A stretch of 64,000 nucleotides of DNA, taken from NCBI RefSeq assembly GCF_000938255.1, contig NZ_JYMR01000012.1, positions 124,001 through 188,000 of the forward strand, given 5' to 3'. The position numbers and the translations under genes were made by a program. Positions 17,269 through 25,258 of the stretch are shown piece by piece (the first letter of the stretch is position 1; every line of letters starts with the position of its first letter). This DNA comes from Bradyrhizobium sp. LTSP849 (GTDB lineage: Bacteria; Pseudomonadota; Alphaproteobacteria; Rhizobiales; Xanthobacteraceae). The notes beneath the pieces were generated by a model. It was not told the DNA's origin. It was given only the letters and a program-made list of their open reading frames with translations, and did no database searches.

Positions 17269-18476
17269 CGGTCCGCTGGGACGACCGGCAGATTCGCTAT
17301 GGCGCGGATACCTGGCCGTTTGCGCCAGTGAATCTGGGACGCATCGACGGCAAGTCCGAGCTTGGGCCAGCGCACAAACAGCGCTTCCAGCGCGCAAGCG
17401 GCCTCGATCCGAGCAAGCTGGTGGCCGAGGCAGAAATGGATGCCCGTGCCGAAGGAGATATGGCGGTTCGGCTTGCGCGTGAGGTCGAGGCGCTCAGGCT
17501 GCTCCTGCACCGCCGGATCGACGTTCGCCGCGGCGAGCATGACCATGACGCGGTCGCCCTTCTTCAAGCGCACTCCCGCAAGCTCGATGTCTCGCCGCAC
17601 ATAGCGCGGCTTCGAGAACTGCACAGGTGAGACGAAGCGCAGGAATTCCTCGACGGCGAGAGCGATGCGGCTTCGGTCCTGTTCCAGCCAATCGCGCAGA
17701 ACCGGATTCCTGAGGAGCTCATAGACCGAGCCGCTGATGAGATGGGTGGTGGTCTCGGAGCCAGCGGCCAGCAACAGGAAGACCATCGAGACCATTTCGT
17801 CCGGCGTGATCTGGCCGCCTTCCCGCTCGACCTGGACCAGCTCCGCGATCAAGCCCTCGCCGCCCTGTGCGCGCGCCAGTCGCAATTGCTGTTCGAGATA
17901 GCCGCGCATCTTGCGGAAAGCGAACATCAGCCGGACGAAGCTGACCACATTCGTCAGCGACGACATCGCATTCGCCCAGGCAATGAACCTGGGACGGTCC
18001 ACTGGCGGCAGGCCGAGCAGTTCACAGATCACGGATAGCGGCAGGATGCGGGCGTAGCGCTGGACGAGATCGGCGGGACTGCCATCGGCGAACAGTTCGT
18101 CGGCAAGTCCGTCGGCGATGGCGCGGATGCGCGGCTCCATCGCGACGATCGCGCGGCGGCGAAAGGCCTCGTCCACGATACTGCGCAGCCGGGTGTGATC
18201 CGGCTCGTCCATGGTCAGCATGTTCTTGGCAATAGTGGCTACGAGCTTCGGCATCCACCAGCGCAGGCCGGCGACTTCGCCATCTTCCTTGCGCAGGGTG
18301 AAGGTCGTGCCGTCCTTCAGCACCTCCGCCGTCGCATCATGAGTCGTGGTGATCCAGACATCGCCGATCAGGGGAAAACGCGTCGCGACCACGGGACCGG
18401 AGGCCCGCAACGCTGCGATCCCCTTCGGCGGATCGCGAAAGAAAGCGTCGCTCGTGAAGTCGATACGCGGTGCCAT
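17169..18476 (-). CDS. Cytochrome P450
   Basis: A 435-residue soluble bacterial P450. The haem-binding motif FGTGIHFCLGHQLAR has the thiolate Cys349. The I-helix oxygen-activation motif AAGSETT lies near 237–243, and the K-helix ExxR (EEFLR) at 276–280. The length of the catalytic core is normal. About 30 extra C-terminal residues rich in Ser/Pro/Thr (DPTTSRSQPNTERPSSSGE) are low-complexity and correspond to the overlap with the convergent DUF763 gene. No ferredoxin is adjacent, though an FNR-type reductase lies half a kilobase further on, with its own promoter. Substrate unknown; sequence type is CYP class I bacterial. Confidence 0.92.
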   Translation of the reverse strand: MAPRIDFTSDAFFRDPPKGIAALRASGPVVATRFPLIGDVWITTTHDATAEVLKDGTTFTLRKEDGEVAGLRWWMPKLVATIAKNMLTMDEPDHTRLRSIVDEAFRRRAIVAMEPRIRAIADGLADELFADGSPADLVQRYARILPLSVICELLGLPPVDRPRFIAWANAMSSLTNVVSFVRLMFAFRKMRGYLEQQLRLARAQGGEGLIAELVQVEREGGQITPDEMVSMVFLLLAAGSETTTHLISGSVYELLRNPVLRDWLEQDRSRIALAVEEFLRFVSPVQFSKPRYVRRDIELAGVRLKKGDRVMVMLAAANVDPAVQEQPERLDLTRKPNRHISFGTGIHFCLGHQLARIEAACALEALFVRWPKLGLAVDASQIHWRKRPGIRAIANLPVVPADRQPVDLSDPTTSRSQPNTERPSSSGEAARSPAM

Positions 18477-18581
18477 GGAATCACCGGCGTGGTTGATGGC
18501 GTCTCAACCAGATGGTGCGACCGGGCGCTCGCGCAAGGGCCGGAACCCGACCCGCACGACAACGGGATGTACGAAACGAGC

Positions 18582-18902
18582 CTATCCGCGTCCGGGCGAG
18601 CGCGGCCCGGCCTTGCGCTGACTGGTATAGGCGTCCCAATGGCTCCAGCTGCCATTGCTGAGGCTCTGGAGGTCGGTGGTGAGCGGACGGCGCGTGCGCT
18701 TGTCGTGATCGGCGATCGAGCGCTCGGACTGCACGATCTTGCGCTTGAGTTCCGCGATCGCCTTCTGGGTCTGGCCGTTCCGCTTTGAGGACGCAATCTC
18801 GCCCATCGTGAAGCGCGCGGTCTCCAGCGCCTTCAACTCGGCGCGGTTCTTCTTCAACTGGACCCGGTGCCAGGCGATGTTGCTGTCGCTGTCCGCAACC
18901 AT
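18582..18902 (-). CDS. Small coiled-coil hypothetical protein
   Basis: A 106-residue basic, helical protein (MVADSDSNIAWHRVQLKKNRAELKALETARFTMGE...), with a probable coiled coil between about residues 12 and 60 (AELKRKIVQSERSIADHDKR). There is no signal or membrane segment. The ATG at 18902 is chosen because GGAG precedes it; the frame stays open 19 codons upstream without plausible sequence. It lies upstream of the P450 gene on the same strand with a 105-base gap. I do not recognise the family. Confidence 0.6.
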   Translation of the reverse strand: MVADSDSNIAWHRVQLKKNRAELKALETARFTMGEIASSKRNGQTQKAIAELKRKIVQSERSIADHDKRTRRPLTTDLQSLSNGSWSHWDAYTSQRKAGPRSPGRG

Positions 18903-19008
18903 GTGGGAACTCCGCTGATTCGCCCCCACAGTGTATCGTGCGCCGAATCGGCACCGCAACGCCCGTGCGGCGGCGAAAATGCGGTGTTATTGCGCGCGAA
19001 TTCCCGAC

Positions 19009-19782
19009 TTACCGCTCGGCGAAGGCCTTTTCGACCACGAACTGGGCCGGCTCGCCGTGATTGCCCTCGATGAAGCCGCGCTCACCCAGCAGCACGCGGG
19101 TGTCCGTGACCAGCGCCGGGCTGCCGCAGATCATGACGCGGTCATGCGCGGCCTCAAGCCCCGGCAGGCCGATATCGGCGAACAGCTTGCCAGAAGTGAT
19201 GAGGTCCGTGATGCGGCCGCGATTGCGGAAGGGATCGCGCGTCACGGTCGGATAGTAGATCAGCTGAGCGCGGATGTAGTCGCCGAGGAGCTCGTCCTTC
19301 GGCAGATGCTCGGTGATCATCTCGCCATAGGCGAGCTCCTTGACGTGGCGGCAGCCGTGCAGCAGCACGACCTTCTCGAAGCGCTCGTAGGTCTCGGGAT
19401 CCTTGATCACGCTCAGGAACGGCGCAAGGCCGGTGCCGGTGCCGATCAGGTAAAGGTTGCGGCCCTCTTCCAGATTGTCGATCACCAGCGTGCCGGTGGC
19501 CTTGCGGCTGACGATGATCTCGTCGCCTTCCTTCAGGTGCTGGAGCCGCGAGGTCAGCGGACCGTCCGGCACCTTGATCGAGAAGAACTCGAGCGTCTCC
19601 TCGTAATTGGCGCTGGCGACGCTGTAGGCCCGCAGCAGCGGCTTCTCGCCGACCTTGAGCCCGATCATGGTGAATTCGCCGTTACGGAAGCGGAAGGTCG
19701 GGCTGCGCGTGGTCTTGAAAGAGAACAGCGTGTCGGTCCAGTGGTGGACACTCAAAACGCTTTCCTGATTGAAATTGCTCAT
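19009..19782 (-). CDS. fpr: Ferredoxin–NADP+ reductase
   Basis: A 257-residue FAD enzyme of the bacterial Fpr type. FAD is bound by RAYSVASANYEE and the pyrimidine nucleotide domain has LIGTGTGLAPFLSVI. It ends with FVVEKAFAER, the C-terminal extension seen in alphaproteobacterial Fpr. The start at 19782 is supported by GGAAG; the frame upstream runs into operator sequence. It exchanges electrons between NADPH and ferredoxin or flavodoxin. The gene is divergent from the enamidase-like gene across two operator-like palindromes. It may therefore be a dedicated electron supply for the ferredoxin-dependent 6-hydroxynicotinate reductase of this cluster, rather than the housekeeping stress enzyme. 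That role is inference. Confidence 0.9.
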   Translation of the reverse strand: MSNFNQESVLSVHHWTDTLFSFKTTRSPTFRFRNGEFTMIGLKVGEKPLLRAYSVASANYEETLEFFSIKVPDGPLTSRLQHLKEGDEIIVSRKATGTLVIDNLEEGRNLYLIGTGTGLAPFLSVIKDPETYERFEKVVLLHGCRHVKELAYGEMITEHLPKDELLGDYIRAQLIYYPTVTRDPFRNRGRITDLITSGKLFADIGLPGLEAAHDRVMICGSPALVTDTRVLLGERGFIEGNHGEPAQFVVEKAFAER

Positions 19783-19822
19783 CTCACGCTTCCTTGCGGT
19801 TCCGAGGCGGTCAGCTATGCGT

Positions 19823-19852
19823 CGTTCGTATACGATCATTCGTATACAAATG
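19823..19852. promoter_or_regulatory. Tandem MarR-type operator sites in the fpr/enamidase promoter region
   Basis: CATTCGTATACAAATG at 19837–19852 matches the pattern CRTTYGT-N2-ACRAAYG, with one asymmetric arm pair. A weaker overlapping copy, CGTTCGTATACGATCA, lies at 19823–19838. The sites lie between the divergent fpr (start 19782) and enamidase-like gene (start 19928). The same 16-bp pattern occurs at 29477 and 29629 in the promoter region of the reductase operon and the hydroxylase genes. Confidence 0.68.
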
Positions 19853-19927
19853 AATAATCCGGCTTGATCCCGCGGTCAAGGCTGCCCAAGATCGAAAGCG
19901 TTGCAATTAAGGACAAGGACCCATTCC

Positions 19928-21127
19928 ATGGCGCATGACGCACCCCAGGCCACCGGACCTTCGAAGCTCGTGATCCGCAATATCGGCCTGATCCTGTCGG
20001 GCGCGCTGGAAAAGCCGATCCTGGACGGCGACACCATCGTCGCCGAGAACGGCAAGATCACCGCAATCGGCCGCTTCAAGGATCTCGATACCGAAGGCGC
20101 GACCACCGTGGTCGAAGCCAACGGCACCACCGTCGCGCCCGGCCTGATCGACAGCCACGTCCACCCCGTCGCGGGCGACTGGACGCCGCGGCAGAACCAG
20201 ATCGGCTGGATCGACAGCAATTTGCATGGCGGCGTCACCACCATGATCTCGGCCGGCGAGGTCCATATGCCGGGCCGTCCGCGCGACGTCGTTGGTCTCA
20301 AGGCGATGGCGATCTTCGCGCAGCGCGCATTCTGGAATTTGCGGCCCGGCGGCGTGAAGGTTCATGCCGGCGCGCCGGTGATCGAATGCGAGATGGTCGA
20401 GGAGGATTTCAAGGAATTGGCCGCGGCCGGCGTCAAGCTGCTCGGCGAGGTCGGTCTCGGCGGCGTCAAGGACGGCCCGACCGCGCGAAAAATGGTCGGC
20501 TGGGCACGCAAATACGGCATCCAGAGCACGATCCACACCGGCGGCCCCTCGATCCCCGGCTCCGGCCTGATCGACAAGGACGTGGTGCTGGAAGCCGATA
20601 CCGACGTGGTCGGACACATCAATGGCGGCCACACGGCGCTACCCGACGACCAGATCCGCTGCATCTGCGAGGGCTGCAAGCGCGGCCTCGAGCTCGTTCA
20701 CAACGGCAATGAGCGTTCAGCCTTGTTCACGCTGCGCATCGCGCGCGAGATGGGCGATCTGCATCGCGTCATCCTCGGCACCGATGCGCCGGCCGGCTCC
20801 GGCGTGCAGCCGCTCGGCATCCTGCGCATGGTTTCGATGCTGTCTTCGCTTGGCGACCTGCCGGCCGAGCTCGCCTTTTGTCTCGCCACCGGCAACACCG
20901 CGCGGATGCGCGAGCTCGATTGCGGCCTGATCGAAATCGGCCGTTCCGCGGATTTCGTCATCATGGACAAGGCGCAGCATTCGGCCGGCAAGAACATCCT
21001 GGAGAGCGTGCAGCTCGGCGACCTCCCCGGCGTCGGCATGACCATCATCGACGGCATCGTGCGGACCCAGCGCAGCCGGAATACGCCGCCGGCGGGGAGA
21101 GTGCCGGAGATCGTCGGCGGTCATTGA
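19928..21127 (+). CDS. ena: Enamidase-like amidohydrolase (6-oxotetrahydronicotinate ring opening)
   Basis: A 399-residue metal-dependent amidohydrolase. The entry strand PGLIDSHVHPVAGDW gives metal ligands His77 and His79. HTGGPSIPG and GHINGGHTALPDDQ carry further ligands, and GTDAPAGSGVQPLG holds the catalytic Asp. This pattern, especially HINGGHTALPD, matches my recollection of the zinc enamidase of Eubacterium barkeri, which hydrolyses 1,4,5,6-tetrahydro-6-oxonicotinate to 2-formylglutarate. The cluster contains the two enzymes that would make that substrate. The ATG at 19928 is preferred over an in-frame TTG at 19901; AAGGAC lies upstream. Related imidazolonepropionase-type hydrolases are the alternative. 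Confidence 0.78.
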   Translation: MAHDAPQATGPSKLVIRNIGLILSGALEKPILDGDTIVAENGKITAIGRFKDLDTEGATTVVEANGTTVAPGLIDSHVHPVAGDWTPRQNQIGWIDSNLHGGVTTMISAGEVHMPGRPRDVVGLKAMAIFAQRAFWNLRPGGVKVHAGAPVIECEMVEEDFKELAAAGVKLLGEVGLGGVKDGPTARKMVGWARKYGIQSTIHTGGPSIPGSGLIDKDVVLEADTDVVGHINGGHTALPDDQIRCICEGCKRGLELVHNGNERSALFTLRIAREMGDLHRVILGTDAPAGSGVQPLGILRMVSMLSSLGDLPAELAFCLATGNTARMRELDCGLIEIGRSADFVIMDKAQHSAGKNILESVQLGDLPGVGMTIIDGIVRTQRSRNTPPAGRVPEIVGGH

Positions 21128-21141
21128 TCGGGCGGAAGTGC

Positions 21142-21233
21142 GTAGGGTGGGCAAAGCGGAGCGTGCCCACCAACGCCTCTACAAGGCGCTGAAAGATGGT
21201 GGGCACGGCGCTTCGCGCCTTTGCCCACCCTAC
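21142..21233. repeat. Palindromic intergenic repeat, family 2 (GTAGGGTGGGCAAAG type)
   Basis: GTAGGGTGGGCAAAG at the left end is the exact inverse of CTTTGCCCACCCTAC at the right end, with inner inverted copies around GTGCCCACC and GGTGGGCAC. It fills the gap between the convergent enamidase-like and MarR genes. It is related in design to family 3 at 25151–25236, sharing GTAGGGTGGG-type ends and CCCACC cores. Confidence 0.8.
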
Positions 21234-21243
21234 AAGACCGAGT

Positions 21244-21699
21244 TCACCGCAGCTTGTTCAACAGCGCCATCAGCGTCTCGCGCTCCCTGGCATCGAGCGG
21301 CGCCAGCGTTTCGCGGGTGATTGCGAGTGCGTTCGGCGCGAGCTTCTCCGCTAGCTGCTGACCGGCGCGCGTCAGGCTCACCAGCAGGCGCCGGCCGTCC
21401 TCGGGATCCTGACTCGTCTCGGTCAGGCCGCGCACCGAGAGCCGATCGATCACGCCCTTGATGGTCGCCACGTCCATCGACGTCAGCCGCCCGAGCTGGT
21501 TCTGCGAGCACGGTCCGGTCTCGGCGAGTTTTGACAGCGCCGCCCATTGCGTCGGCGTGAGATTGGTGCCGATGTCACGCGAGAAGATCGAGCTGTGGCG
21601 CTGCCAGACCTGGCGCAGGATGAAGCCGACCTGCTCATCGAGCACATAAGACGGCTTTCCCTGCTTCACGCTCTTCTTCGCCGCGATGCTTCTCGCCAT
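21244..21699 (-). CDS. MarR-family transcriptional regulator, probable nicotinate-cluster regulator
   Basis: A 151-residue winged-helix regulator: LRQVWQRHSSIFSRDIGTNLTPTQWAALSKLAETGPCSQNQLGRLTSMDVATIKGVIDRLSVRGLTE, then the wing with DPEDGRRLLVSLTRAG, the MarR signature. It is the last gene of the operon that begins with the 6-hydroxynicotinate reductase-like gene. The ATG at 21699 has GGGGAG upstream; a GTG at 21715–21717 would overlap the livF stop (GTGA) and is also plausible. MarR proteins usually bind 16–20-bp palindromes and respond to aromatic acids. The 16-bp sites in this cluster are natural candidates for its operators, with nicotinate or 6-hydroxynicotinate as ligand. That is inference. 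Confidence 0.88.
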   Translation of the reverse strand: MARSIAAKKSVKQGKPSYVLDEQVGFILRQVWQRHSSIFSRDIGTNLTPTQWAALSKLAETGPCSQNQLGRLTSMDVATIKGVIDRLSVRGLTETSQDPEDGRRLLVSLTRAGQQLAEKLAPNALAITRETLAPLDARERETLMALLNKLR

Positions 21700-21713
21700 C
21701 CGCTCCCCGCCCC

Positions 21714-22418
21714 TCACAACGACAGATGCGCGTCGCGGATATCCGGACGCGCATCGAGCTCGGCCATGGTGCCGCCGAAACAGATGCGGCCGCGCTCGAT
21801 GATATAGGCGCGATCGGAAATCAATCGCGCAAAGTGCAAATTCTGCTCGGAGACGACGATGCTGACGCCCTCCTTCTTCATGGTCAGGATGGCGTCGACC
21901 ATCTGCTCCACGATTTTCGGCGACAGGCCTTCCGACGGTTCGTCCAGCAACATCAGCGACGGATTCCCCATCAGCGTGCGCGCGATCGTCAGCATCTGCT
22001 GCTCGCCGCCACTCATGCGCCCCCCCGGGCGATTTTTCATTTCACCCAGATTTGGAAACAGCGCGAACAGTTTTTCGCGCGTCCAATATGGTGCGTTCAG
22101 ACGCTTCGGCTGACGGCCGACTTCGAGATTTTCTTCCACCGTCAGATCCGTGAAGATGCGCCGTTCCTCCGGCACATAGCCGAGCCCATCGCGCACGATC
22201 TCATGGGTCGGACGTGCCGAGACATCCTTGCCTTCGAACATGATCCGGCCCGAACGCTGCGCGACGAGGCCTACGATCGAGCGGAACGTCGTCGACTTGC
22301 CGGCGCCGTTGCGGCCCAGAAGCGCCACCACCTCGCCGTCGCCGACCTCGAAGCCGATGTCGAACAGGATATGGGCCGGGCCATAATGACTGTTGAGGTC
22401 TTGCACCGTGAGCTTCAT
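21714..22418 (-). CDS. Liv-type ABC importer ATPase, LivF-like
   Basis: A 234-residue ABC ATPase. It has Walker A GRNGAGKST, signature MSGGEQQ and Walker B LMLLDEPSEGL with the LivF-specific serine, plus the conserved start MKLTVQDLNSHYGPAHILFDI and YVPEERRIF. It overlaps livG by 4 bases (ATGA) and livF–marR are also adjacent. With the other subunits it forms a HAAT-family importer inside the nicotinate operon, so the cargo is likely nicotinate or a related pyridine carboxylate. That is inference from position. Confidence 0.93.
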   Translation of the reverse strand: MKLTVQDLNSHYGPAHILFDIGFEVGDGEVVALLGRNGAGKSTTFRSIVGLVAQRSGRIMFEGKDVSARPTHEIVRDGLGYVPEERRIFTDLTVEENLEVGRQPKRLNAPYWTREKLFALFPNLGEMKNRPGGRMSGGEQQMLTIARTLMGNPSLMLLDEPSEGLSPKIVEQMVDAILTMKKEGVSIVVSEQNLHFARLISDRAYIIERGRICFGGTMAELDARPDIRDAHLSL

Positions 22419-23206
22419 GCCGATGCTCCCTCGCGATGCTCGGCATCGTAAAGCAGGCCCTCGCCGAGATAGACCGCCTGGACCTGCGGATTACCGCGCA
22501 CCTCGGCCGGCGAGCCCTCGGCGATCAGCATGCCGCGGTTGAGCACGATGATGCGGTCGGCATGCTCGAACACCACGTCCATGTCGTGCTCGGTGAAGAG
22601 CACGCCGATCGACTTCTCCCGTGCGATCTGCGCGGTGAGCCGCATCAGCTCGACGCGCTCGCGCGGCGCCATGCCAGCGGTCGGCTCATCCATCAAAAGC
22701 AGCTTCGGCTGGTTCGCCAGCGCGACCGCAAGCTCGAGCCGCTTGAGGTCGCCATAGGCGAGTTCACCGCAGGGACGATCCGCATAGCCGCCCATGCCGA
22801 CGAGTTCGAGCAGGCGCCCGGCCTCACCGCGATCGACATTCGGCGCCGAGCCCCAGAGATTGAACAATTGCTTGCCGTGCGAGATCAGCGCGACCTGCAC
22901 GTTCTCGCGCACAGTCATGGTCGCGAACGTCGCCGTGATCTGGAAGGTACGTCCCACGCCCATGCGCCAGACGTCGCGCGGTTTCTTGCCGGTGGTCTCT
23001 TCGCCGAGCAAGCGGACGTGGCCCGAATCCGGTCGGTTCTGGCCGTTGAGCATGTCGAAGCAGGTGCTCTTGCCCGCGCCGTTCGGACCTATCAGCGCCA
23101 GAATCTCGCCGGCGCGCAGCGAGAACGACACGCCTCGCACGGCATGGATGCCGCCGTAGGATTTGGTCAGGCCTTCGACTGCGAGAAGTGGGGGTGCGAC
23201 GCTCAT
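22415..23206 (-). CDS. Liv-type ABC importer ATPase, LivG-like
   Basis: A 263-residue ABC ATPase starting MSVAPPLLAVEGLTKSYGG. It has Walker A GPNGAGKSTCFDMLNG and Walker B LLLMDEPTAGMAP. The signature motif LAYGDLKRLE is the LivG-type variant of LSGGQ, and the GRTFQIT Q-loop region is typical. The ATG at 23206 overlaps the permease stop by 4 bases (ATGA), and the gene overlaps livF by 4 bases, so translation is probably coupled. The open frame continues upstream into the permease gene without relevance. It pairs with LivF as the energising heterodimer. Confidence 0.93.
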   Translation of the reverse strand: MSVAPPLLAVEGLTKSYGGIHAVRGVSFSLRAGEILALIGPNGAGKSTCFDMLNGQNRPDSGHVRLLGEETTGKKPRDVWRMGVGRTFQITATFATMTVRENVQVALISHGKQLFNLWGSAPNVDRGEAGRLLELVGMGGYADRPCGELAYGDLKRLELAVALANQPKLLLMDEPTAGMAPRERVELMRLTAQIAREKSIGVLFTEHDMDVVFEHADRIIVLNRGMLIAEGSPAEVRGNPQVQAVYLGEGLLYDAEHREGASA

Positions 23207-25092
23207 TCGGCGGACTCGATCGGCTTGGCGAGCAAGGGTGATCCCGGCGGCGAAGTTTTCCTGCGCCGCTGCGCCAGCATTTCCAGCATGCCGACGATGC
23301 CTTTGGGGAAGACGACGACAATCAGGACGATGAAGCCGCCGAGCACAAGTTTCGACAGATCGGTCTGGCTGACCAGCCAGATGTTGAGCGCCTTGTAGAC
23401 GATGGCGCCGATCACCCCGCCCGACACCGTCTCGACGCCGCCGAGCAGCACCATGACCAGTGCATCGACAGAGAGCGAGATGCCGAGATTGTCGGGGAAG
23501 ACGCTGCCCTTGAGGTAAGCGAACAGCGCGCCGCCAATGCCGGCCGTCGTTCCCGCGATGACAAAGGCGGTCCACTGCATCCGCTTGGCGTTGATACCGA
23601 TCGCCTCGCTGCGCAGGAGCGAGTCGCGCGTGGCCCGGAGCGCGTAGCCGAACGGCGAGAACACCATGACCCGCAGCGCGATCGTCACGAGCGCCGCGAC
23701 GCCGAGCGCCAGCCAATAAAAATGCGACGGGCTCGCCGCCCATTTTTCAGGCCAGATACTCAGAATGCCGTTGTCGCCGCCGGTCACACTCACCCACTGG
23801 AACGCGATCGACCACACAATCTGCGCGAAGGCGAGCGTCAGCATCGCGAAATAAACGCCGGAGAGCTGCACGGCAAAGAAGCCGAACACGGCGGCCCCCA
23901 TGCAGCCGAGCAGCGGCCCCAGCAGCAGGCACACGATCATCGGCAGCCCCGCCATCTTGGCGAGGAAGGCGACGCCGTAGGCGCCGAGCCCAAAATAGGC
24001 CGCGTGACCAAAGGATGCGAGCCCGCCGACCGACATCAGGAAATGCAGGCTGACCGCGAAAATCACGAAGATCGCGATCTCGGAGCCGACGGTCAGCGCG
24101 TAATTGCCGGCGAACAACGGCAGTGACGCCGCGACGACGAGCGCCGCAAGCGCAGCCAGCCGCTCGTTCGATGTCAGCGGGCGCCAGGGATTGACGGTGA
24201 GACCAGGCGTCCTGCGCGCGGGCGCCTCGGGCCTGCCGAACAGGCCCCAGGGCCGCACGATCAGCACCACCGCCATCACCAGGAAGACGAGAATGATGGA
24301 AATCTTCGGGAAAATCAGGATGCCGAAGGCGTTGAGCTCGGACACCAGCACCGCGGCGACGAAGGCGCCGACAATGCTGCCGAGGCCACCGATCACGACC
24401 ACGACAAAGACGTCGACGATGATGCGCAGGTCCATGGCGTGATGAACGGCGTCGCGCGGGATCTGGAGCGCGCCGCCGAGCGCCGCGAGGAAGACACCGA
24501 CTGCAAACACTGACGTGAACAGCCATTTCTGATTGACGCCGAGCGCTGCGACCATGTCGCGGTCCTGCGTCGCGGCGCGCACCAGCACGCCCCAGCGCGT
24601 GCGCTGGAACAGCAGCCAGAGAATGCCTAGCACGACTGGGCTGAGCACGATCAGGAACAAATCATAGCTCGGGATGTTCTGACCGAAGAAATCAATCGCG
24701 CCCTTGAAGCCCGGCGCGCGGCGTCCGACGAGGTCGTCAGGCCCCCAAATCAGCACCACGAGGTCCTCGACCATCAGCGTCAGGCCGAAGGTCGCGAGCA
24801 GTTGGAACAGTTCGGGGGCGTGATAGATGCGCCGAAGCAGGACCATCTCGACCAGCACGCCGATCAGCGCCACCGCGAACGCTGCGACAACGATCGCGCC
24901 CCAGAAACCGAAGGCGCCGGAAAGCCGTTCCGTCAGCGTGAAGGCGATGTAGGCGCCGATCATGTAGAAGGCGCCATGCGCGAAATTCACGATCCGCGTC
25001 ACGCCGAAGATGATCGACAGGCCCGACGCCACCAGGAACAGCGACGCTGCGCTGGCGAGACCGGTCAGAAACTGGACGACATAAAAGGCCAT
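23203..25092 (-). CDS. Liv-type ABC importer permease, LivH–LivM fusion
   Basis: A 629-residue inner-membrane protein that joins both permeases of a Liv importer. Residues ~1–290 are LivH-like (LVASGLSIIFGVTRIVNFAHGAFYMIGAYIA and the EAA-like RTRWGVLVRAATQDRDMVAALGVN). Residues ~320–629 are LivM-like (GLASFGHAAYFGLGAYGVAFLAKMAG, then FGYALRATRDSLLRSEAIGIN). Most systems encode these separately. The start is uncertain: the ATG at 25092 gives the standard LivH beginning (MAFYVVQFLTGLASA) but has only a weak ribosome site, and a GTG ten codons upstream is possible. A palindromic repeat separates it from the receptor gene upstream. Confidence 0.9.
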   Translation of the reverse strand: MAFYVVQFLTGLASAASLFLVASGLSIIFGVTRIVNFAHGAFYMIGAYIAFTLTERLSGAFGFWGAIVVAAFAVALIGVLVEMVLLRRIYHAPELFQLLATFGLTLMVEDLVVLIWGPDDLVGRRAPGFKGAIDFFGQNIPSYDLFLIVLSPVVLGILWLLFQRTRWGVLVRAATQDRDMVAALGVNQKWLFTSVFAVGVFLAALGGALQIPRDAVHHAMDLRIIVDVFVVVVIGGLGSIVGAFVAAVLVSELNAFGILIFPKISIILVFLVMAVVLIVRPWGLFGRPEAPARRTPGLTVNPWRPLTSNERLAALAALVVAASLPLFAGNYALTVGSEIAIFVIFAVSLHFLMSVGGLASFGHAAYFGLGAYGVAFLAKMAGLPMIVCLLLGPLLGCMGAAVFGFFAVQLSGVYFAMLTLAFAQIVWSIAFQWVSVTGGDNGILSIWPEKWAASPSHFYWLALGVAALVTIALRVMVFSPFGYALRATRDSLLRSEAIGINAKRMQWTAFVIAGTTAGIGGALFAYLKGSVFPDNLGISLSVDALVMVLLGGVETVSGGVIGAIVYKALNIWLVSQTDLSKLVLGGFIVLIVVVFPKGIVGMLEMLAQRRRKTSPPGSPLLAKPIESAE

Positions 25093-25150
25093 CGGCGGTC
25101 CGGGTTGGTGTTTGGAAGTCACCTCTCCCCGCTTGCGGGGAGAGGTCTTC

Positions 25151-25236
25151 GTAAGGTGGGTTAGCCGAAGGCGTAACCCACCAACTTCTTGCCGCTGGAC
25201 GGGCGTGGTGGGTTACGCTTCGCTAACCCACCCTAC
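25151..25236. repeat. Palindromic intergenic repeat, family 3 (GTGGGTTA type)
   Basis: GGTGGGTTAGC...GCGTAACCCACC and GGTGGGTTACGC...GCTAACCCACC form two nested inverted units about 25 bases apart. The outer ends GTAAGGTGGG and CCCACCCTAC nearly mirror each other. It lies inside the operon between the receptor and the fused permease, where it could form a strong mRNA hairpin and set differential expression of receptor over permease. Confidence 0.8.
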
Positions 25237-25258
25237 GGCAGCGGAGAGTGAAGCCAGA

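Noticed and set aside
21142..25236. CRISPR array from the short repeats near 21.1 and 25.2 kb
   Set aside because: The units are inverted, not direct repeats with regular spacers, and there are no cas genes.
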